DNA of 28,404 nt from NCBI GenBank assembly GCA_051871515.1, contig JBJECY010000118.1, forward strand, positions 1-28,404. Direction: 5' to 3'. Numbering within the stretch: position 1 is the first letter of the stretch; every line of letters starts with the position of its first letter. The position numbers and the translations under genes were made by a program. The notes below the pieces were generated by a model. That model was given only the letters and a program-made list of their open reading frames with translations, made no database searches and had not been told where the DNA came from. This DNA comes from SFTJ01 sp051871515 (GTDB lineage: Bacteria; Bacteroidota; Bacteroidia; Bacteroidales; Muribaculaceae). Shown here piece after piece: positions 24,350 to 28,404 of the stretch.

Positions 24350-24383
24350 TTGATTAGTAACAATTTCAAAAATTATTCAGGAA

Positions 24384-25412
24384 ATGACAGACAATTATAA
24401 TTTAATAGTATATTGCGAATACGACGAAGGCAAGGTTGCCGATGTTAGTTTGGAATTGCTTACTAAGGGCCGCAAACTTGCCACTGAACTCGGCGTTAAG
24501 CTCGAGGCTCTGGTGATTGGCGACAAGCTTGAGGGCATTGAAAACCAAGTGTTCCCTTATGGAGTTGACGTAGTATATAAGGTTGAGGATTCTCGCCTTT
24601 ATCCTTACACCTCGCTGCCACACGCATCGGTGGTTATCAACTTGTTCCGCGAGATTAACCCTCAAATCTGCTTGATGGGTGCCACCACCATTGGTCGTGA
24701 CCTTGGTCCACGCGTTTCGTCATGCTTGCACAGTGGCCTCACTGCCGACTGTACTTCGCTTGAGATTGGTCCTCACACCGACCCAAAGAGCGGTAAGGAA
24801 TATGAAAACCTTCTTTATCAGATTCGTCCTGCATTTGGCGGTAACATTGTTGCCACCATCGTTAACCCTGAGTGCCGTCCACAAATGGCAACCGTGCGCG
24901 AGGGCGTGATGAAGAAGGAAATCTTCGATGCTAACTACAAGGGTGAGGTTGTGAACCTCGACCCAAAGAAATATGTTGATGAAGAAAGCTTTGTGGTGAA
25001 AATTATTGACCGCCACATTGAGAAGTCAAAAATCAACATCAAGAATGCCTCAATAATTGTTGCCGGTGGCTATGGCATGGGTAGCAAAGAGGGCTTTGAC
25101 ATGCTTTATGAGCTTGCCGACACGCTTGGCGCTGAAGTTGGTGCATCGCGTGCCGCTGTTGATGCCGGCTATTGTGAACACGAGCGTCAGATTGGTCAAA
25201 CAGGTGTTACAGTGCGTCCTAAGCTCTATATCGCTTGCGGTATCTCGGGCCAGATTCAGCACATCGCCGGTATGCAAGAGAGCTCTATTGTGATTTCAAT
25301 CAACAACGACCCCAATGCTCCCATCAATGCTATTGCCGACTATGTAATCAATGGCGATGTTGAGCAAGTGATTCCTCGCCTGATAAAGTATTATAAAAAG
25401 AACTCTAAGTAA
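24384..25412 (+). CDS. etfA: Electron transfer flavoprotein alpha subunit
   Basis: At 342 residues this is a full-length EtfA/FixB. The C-terminal FAD domain is clear: RAAVDAGY, IGQTGVTVRPKLYIACGISG, QIQHIAGMQES, and INNDPNAPINAIADYVINGD. The middle part has GRDLGPRVSSCLHSGLTADCTSL and RPAFGGNIVATI. It binds FAD and forms a heterodimer with EtfB. Its start ATG lies 34 bp after etfB and the acyl-CoA dehydrogenase gene starts 18 bp after its stop, so the three are one transcription unit. Codon use across the operon is regular, in keeping with high expression. Confidence 0.96.
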   Translation: MTDNYNLIVYCEYDEGKVADVSLELLTKGRKLATELGVKLEALVIGDKLEGIENQVFPYGVDVVYKVEDSRLYPYTSLPHASVVINLFREINPQICLMGATTIGRDLGPRVSSCLHSGLTADCTSLEIGPHTDPKSGKEYENLLYQIRPAFGGNIVATIVNPECRPQMATVREGVMKKEIFDANYKGEVVNLDPKKYVDEESFVVKIIDRHIEKSKINIKNASIIVAGGYGMGSKEGFDMLYELADTLGAEVGASRAAVDAGYCEHERQIGQTGVTVRPKLYIACGISGQIQHIAGMQESSIVISINNDPNAPINAIADYVINGDVEQVIPRLIKYYKKNSK

Positions 25413-25430
25413 AAAAACAGTAAGACAGAA

Positions 25431-27137
25431 ATGGCTAATTTTTATACCGACAATAAAGCGCTTCAATATCACCTTAATCATCCGTTGATGAAGAAGATTG
25501 TTGCGCTCAAGGAACGCAACTTTGTTGATTGCGAAAAATATGACTATGCTCCTATCGACTTTGAGGATGCAATGGACTCATATAACAAGGTGCTTGAGAT
25601 TGCAGGTGAGCTTGCAGCAGAGGTGATTGCACCTAATGCCGAATCGGTTGATGCCGAGGGTCCTCATGTGATTGACGGCCATGTGAAATATGCCGAGGGT
25701 ACACAAAAGAACCTCGATGCCATCAATCAAGCAGGCCTTATGGGCATCTCGTTGCCTCGTCGCTACAACGGCTTGAACTTCTCAATTGTGCCTTATATCA
25801 TGGCAAACGACATTGTGAGCCGTGCCGATGCTGGCTTTGAGAATGTTTGGGGATTGCAAGACTGCGCCGAGACAATCTACGAATTTGCCAACGAAGACCA
25901 AAAGCAACGTTACCTCACTCGCGTGAGCGCCGGTGAAACCATGGCAATGGACCTCACTGAGCCTGATGCTGGTAGCGACTTGCAGGCTGTTATGCTCAAG
26001 GCCACTTACAACGAGGAAGATGGCACTTGGCGCTTGAATGGTGTTAAGCGATTCATCACCAACGGTGATGCTCACATTGCTTTGGTGCTCGCTCGTTCTG
26101 AGGCTGGCACAAAAGATGGCCGCGGTCTCTCAATGTTTATCTATGACCGCAACGACGGTGGCGTGATTGTTCGCCGCATTGAGCACAAGCTTGGCATCAA
26201 GGGCAGCCCAACATGCGAATTGGTGTTTAAGAACGCTAAGGCTGAGTTGGTTGGCTCGCGCAAGCTGGGTCTTATTAAATACGTGATGGCGCTTATGAAC
26301 TGTGCCCGTTTGGGTATTGCTTCTCAATCAGTGGGTATCAGCGAGGCTGCTTATCGCGAGGCTGTTGCTTATGCCAACGACCGTAAGCAATTTGGCAAAG
26401 CCATTATTGAGTTCCCTGCTGTGGCTGAAATGATTGCCAACATCAAGGCTAAGCTCGATGCATCACGCGCATTGCTCTATGAGACTGCACGTTTTGTTGA
26501 CATGACTAAGATTTATGAGGATATCGCTCGCGAACGCACATTGACTCCTGAGGAGCGTGCCGAGATGAAGCACTATTCTCGCCTTGCCACTGCTTACACT
26601 CCGCTCACTAAGGGTATCGGCAGCGAATTCTGCAACCAGAACGCTTATGACTGTATTCAAGTGCACGGTGGTAGCGGCTTCATGAAGGATTATGCTTGCG
26701 AACGCATCTATCGCGATGCCCGCATCACTTCAATCTATGAAGGTACTACTCAGCTGCAAGTTGTTGCTGCAATTGGTAATGTAACCAAGGGTGTTTACGG
26801 CGACCAAATGAAGGCTTATGCTGCCGAGGAGGTTAGCGAGGCCATGAAGCCATTGCAAGCACGCGTGAATGCTTTGGCCGATGCTTATTGCGAAGTTGTG
26901 AGCAAGATTGACACTGCCAACAAGAACTACTTCGACTTCCAATCTCGCCGATTGGTTGAAGTGGCTGCCTATGTGATTATGTCATATCTGCTTGTTAACG
27001 ATGCATCGAAGGCTCCTGAACTGTTTGAGGGTAGCGCTAAGGTGTTTGTTAACTATGCTGAGGGCGAAGTTGCTAAGTGCTTGAAGATGCTCAACAATGT
27101 GGTAGCCGACGACTTGACTGCTTACGGCATCAAGTAA
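25431..27137 (+). CDS. Acyl-CoA dehydrogenase with C-terminal extension
   Basis: The 568-residue flavoprotein has the complete acyl-CoA dehydrogenase core: helical N-terminal domain, MDLTEPDAGSDLQAV (FAD/substrate signature), YANDRKQFGKAI, and GGSGFMKDYACERIYRDARITSIYEGT, whose Glu in YEGT is the catalytic base. A further helical domain of about 115 residues follows, making it longer than short-chain enzymes of about 380. The enzyme oxidises, or with a bifurcating ETF reduces, the alpha-beta bond of an acyl-CoA. A similar triad with EtfAB is known in Porphyromonas, where it is linked to butyrate formation, so a short-chain substrate is plausible but unproven. A hairpin at 27243-27270 ends the operon. 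Confidence 0.93.
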   Translation: MANFYTDNKALQYHLNHPLMKKIVALKERNFVDCEKYDYAPIDFEDAMDSYNKVLEIAGELAAEVIAPNAESVDAEGPHVIDGHVKYAEGTQKNLDAINQAGLMGISLPRRYNGLNFSIVPYIMANDIVSRADAGFENVWGLQDCAETIYEFANEDQKQRYLTRVSAGETMAMDLTEPDAGSDLQAVMLKATYNEEDGTWRLNGVKRFITNGDAHIALVLARSEAGTKDGRGLSMFIYDRNDGGVIVRRIEHKLGIKGSPTCELVFKNAKAELVGSRKLGLIKYVMALMNCARLGIASQSVGISEAAYREAVAYANDRKQFGKAIIEFPAVAEMIANIKAKLDASRALLYETARFVDMTKIYEDIARERTLTPEERAEMKHYSRLATAYTPLTKGIGSEFCNQNAYDCIQVHGGSGFMKDYACERIYRDARITSIYEGTTQLQVVAAIGNVTKGVYGDQMKAYAAEEVSEAMKPLQARVNALADAYCEVVSKIDTANKNYFDFQSRRLVEVAAYVIMSYLLVNDASKAPELFEGSAKVFVNYAEGEVAKCLKMLNNVVADDLTAYGIK

Positions 27138-27240
27138 TCAGTGCTAAGCAATATTGTTTTTTTGAATTGAACGGGTGTAATCTGCTTTTTGAATCATAGC
27201 AGAATTATCGCCTAAAAAAGACATATTACTGACAAAAAAG

Positions 27241-27272
27241 AGAGGGGAAGTTGCTCACGCAATTTCCCCTTT
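27241..27272. terminator. Terminator of the ETF operon
   Basis: AGGGGAAGTTGC (27243-27254) pairs with GCAATTTCCCCT (27259-27270), with one G-U pair and a TCAC loop. Rightward it is followed by TTTAG. Leftward it has a strong T-tract (CTCTTTTTTGTC), so it could stop transcription from both sides. Confidence 0.8.
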
Positions 27273-27304
27273 AGCGCATCATTTTACGATTGATGTTATG
27301 TGTA

Positions 27305-27406
27305 TTAGTTACACTGATAAACGCCGGTCTTTCGCTTCGCGCGTGGATGGCAGAATACCGCGACTGAAGTGCATGCCGAGCAGTTTTGTTTGCCGTTGCC
27401 GGCCAT
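27305..27406 (-). CDS. Possible 33-residue Cys-rich peptide
   Basis: The minus strand has an ATG (27406) opening a 33-residue frame with C9-x2-C12-x6-C19-x12-C32 and a basic middle (RAKRK), ending in YQCN. The spacing suggests a small zinc-binding peptide. The DNA is richer in GC than its surroundings, as coding DNA is here. I do not recognise it, no promoter is evident, and it could be chance. Confidence 0.3.
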   Translation of the reverse strand: MAGNGKQNCSACTSVAVFCHPRAKRKTGVYQCN

Positions 27407-27565
27407 GGGATGGCGCTCGTGCAGCCACTTTATTGTCAACAAATAGTGTAACCTTAACATATACTCAATAACGTCTGAATTACACAAATCTAACCATTTA
27501 TTTAATCATAAAAACTGTTGTTGAACCTGAATTGATAACCTTTGCAATAATATAATGCTTTTTGA

Positions 27566-27601
27566 GGGCAAATAGTTCAGCGGTATAATAGCGCCAGATG
27601 C
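27566..27601 (+). pseudogene. tRNA 5'-half-like remnant
   Basis: Seven bases GGGCAAA are followed by TAGTTCAGCGGTA, the standard tRNA D-arm consensus (U8, A14, G18-G19, A21). A CCAGA then resembles the 5' side of an anticodon stem. The sequence then runs into a T-tract, and no anticodon arm, T-arm (GTTCGA) or acceptor 3' strand follows. It could be a tRNA fragment left by recombination, or coincidence. Confidence 0.3.
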
Positions 27602-27624
27602 TTTTTTTAGCAAAATTTTTTAGT

Positions 27625-27632
27625 TAAATTTG
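27625..27632 (+). promoter_or_regulatory. -7 box for the DPP IV gene
   Basis: TAAATTTG is a full TAnnTTTG match, with T-rich DNA but no exact TTTG about 20 bp upstream. The predicted start near 27639 gives a leader of about 75 nt before the ATG at 27714. Confidence 0.5.
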
Positions 27633-27713
27633 TGGCTAAATAGCCATTGCCGAGGTGTGGCGATGGCGTATTATTATTGAATTGTGTGATTAATAACAAA
27701 AAACTATATAAGA

Positions 27714-28404
27714 ATGAAGAAATTTTTAATGCTGTTAGTGGCAGTTTTTGTGACCATTACTGCTTTCTCGGCTGAGTTCACGCTGAGAGATGCTGTGCTG
27801 TGGCAAGGAAGAAAAGGCATAGGGGCAGTGACCCCATCAATAGATGGCGAGAGCTATTACCAATTGCGCAACGGCTCGCAGGTGGTGAAGGTGTCGTTTA
27901 AGACCGGTGCCGAGCAAGTGGTGTTCGACTCTAAAACGGCACGCGATTGCTCAATCACTCAGTGGAGCGGTTTTGAGCTATCGGCCGATGAGGGTAAGGT
28001 GCTGCTGTACACCAACCAAGAGCCAATCTATCGCTATTCATTCACTGCCGACTATTATGTTTATGAGCTGCGTCACAATAAGCTCACCAAGCTCAGTGAG
28101 GCAGGACGTGAACAGATTGCCACATTCTCGCCCGATGGCCGCATGGTGGCTTTTGTGCATGAGAATAATATATACATCAAAAAACTCGATTATGGCTCAC
28201 AAGTGGCGGTGACCACCGACGGCAAGAAGAACCAGGTGATTAACGGCGTGCCTGATTGGGTGTATCAAGAAGAACTTGATATGCTCAACGGCATGGCATG
28301 GTCGCCCGACAACCTCACGCTGTCATTCATCCGCTGGGATGAGTCGCAAGTGCCCATGTATCCGTTGCAAATGTATAATGGCGCATGCAACCCCATCAAA
28401 GAGA
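27714..28404 (+). CDS. Dipeptidyl peptidase IV (S9B) family protein, 3'-truncated by window end
   Basis: The first 230 residues are present and the window edge cuts the rest, so this is not a real truncation. A signal peptide (MKKFLMLLVAVFVTITAFSA) precedes a mature start in EFTLRDAVLW. The visible part is the N-terminal beta-propeller of S9B peptidases, with blades such as FSPDGRMVAFVHENNIYI and WSPDNLTLSFIRWDE. The INGVPDWVYQEE segment (D181 to E187) carries the double Glu that holds the free amino terminus of the substrate in DPP IV. The catalytic Ser-Asp-His domain lies beyond the window. The enzyme would release X-Pro dipeptides in the periplasm or at the cell surface. Confidence 0.92.
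   Translation, partial: MKKFLMLLVAVFVTITAFSAEFTLRDAVLWQGRKGIGAVTPSIDGESYYQLRNGSQVVKVSFKTGAEQVVFDSKTARDCSITQWSGFELSADEGKVLLYTNQEPIYRYSFTADYYVYELRHNKLTKLSEAGREQIATFSPDGRMVAFVHENNIYIKKLDYGSQVAVTTDGKKNQVINGVPDWVYQEELDMLNGMAWSPDNLTLSFIRWDESQVPMYPLQMYNGACNPIKE

Larger units (their letters stand above)
27138..27713. other. Intergenic region between the ETF operon and the DPP IV gene
   Basis: This stretch holds a terminator, a short GC-richer block with a possible Cys-rich minus-strand ORF, a tRNA-like 5' fragment and the promoter of the next gene, each entered separately. I see no intact RNA gene. The stretch 27410-27560 is AT-rich and shows nothing I can name. Confidence 0.6.

Overview
The window reads as chromosomal DNA of a Bacteroidales bacterium, probably a gut lineage near Muribaculaceae/Prevotellaceae/Porphyromonadaceae. 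I cannot fix the genus from sequence alone. The grounds are repeated Bacteroidetes-type promoter elements (TTTG, about 20 bp, TAnnTTTG), the scarcity of Shine-Dalgarno sites, and gene content such as MutS2, a PepSY-like lipoprotein, an S9B dipeptidyl peptidase and an EtfB-EtfA-acyl-CoA dehydrogenase triad. I see no insertion sequence, integrase, CRISPR array, rRNA or intact tRNA.

Left region (1-5200, AT-rich, accessory in character). All genes are on the minus strand. A CCA-type tRNA nucleotidyltransferase with an HD domain is followed 11 bp later by a YcgL/RlaP-like polymerase-beta nucleotidyltransferase. An intercistronic hairpin, a NADAR-like protein with an extra C-terminal domain, and a small YkvA/DUF1232 membrane protein come next. 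The first three look like an RNA end-repair or nucleotide-modification cassette and are the best candidate here for an under-described system. A 133-residue orphan and gene-poor AT-rich DNA lie upstream.

Metal-efflux operon (5231-11414, plus strand). It encodes a small exported His/Cys-rich protein, a lipoprotein adaptor with a long His-Glu repeat, a CzcA/CusA-type RND permease and a short TolC-like outer-membrane protein that overlaps the permease by 4 bp. Two hairpins close the operon.

Middle region (11600-15245). An APH-fold sugar kinase (NahK-like) on the minus strand lies downstream of a strange ORF that joins a HEPN-like module (RNEYRGH) to the tail of a glycerophosphodiester phosphodiesterase. 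Divergent from it is a CorA-like two-TM protein without a GMN motif.

Housekeeping region (15335-23248). This holds MutS2, a 57-residue zinc-ribbon gene overlapping the stop of an NhaC-type antiporter, a PepSY-like lipoprotein, a secreted 5'-nucleotidase and RarA. The RarA start is best placed at a GTG, because the upstream TTG lies inside a promoter -7 box.

Right region (23335-28404). A textbook promoter drives etfB-etfA-acyl-CoA dehydrogenase. EtfB has a motif close to that of electron-bifurcating ETFs. The following 576-bp gap holds a terminator, a possible 33-residue Cys-rich ORF and a tRNA 5'-half-like remnant. The window ends inside a dipeptidyl-peptidase IV gene.
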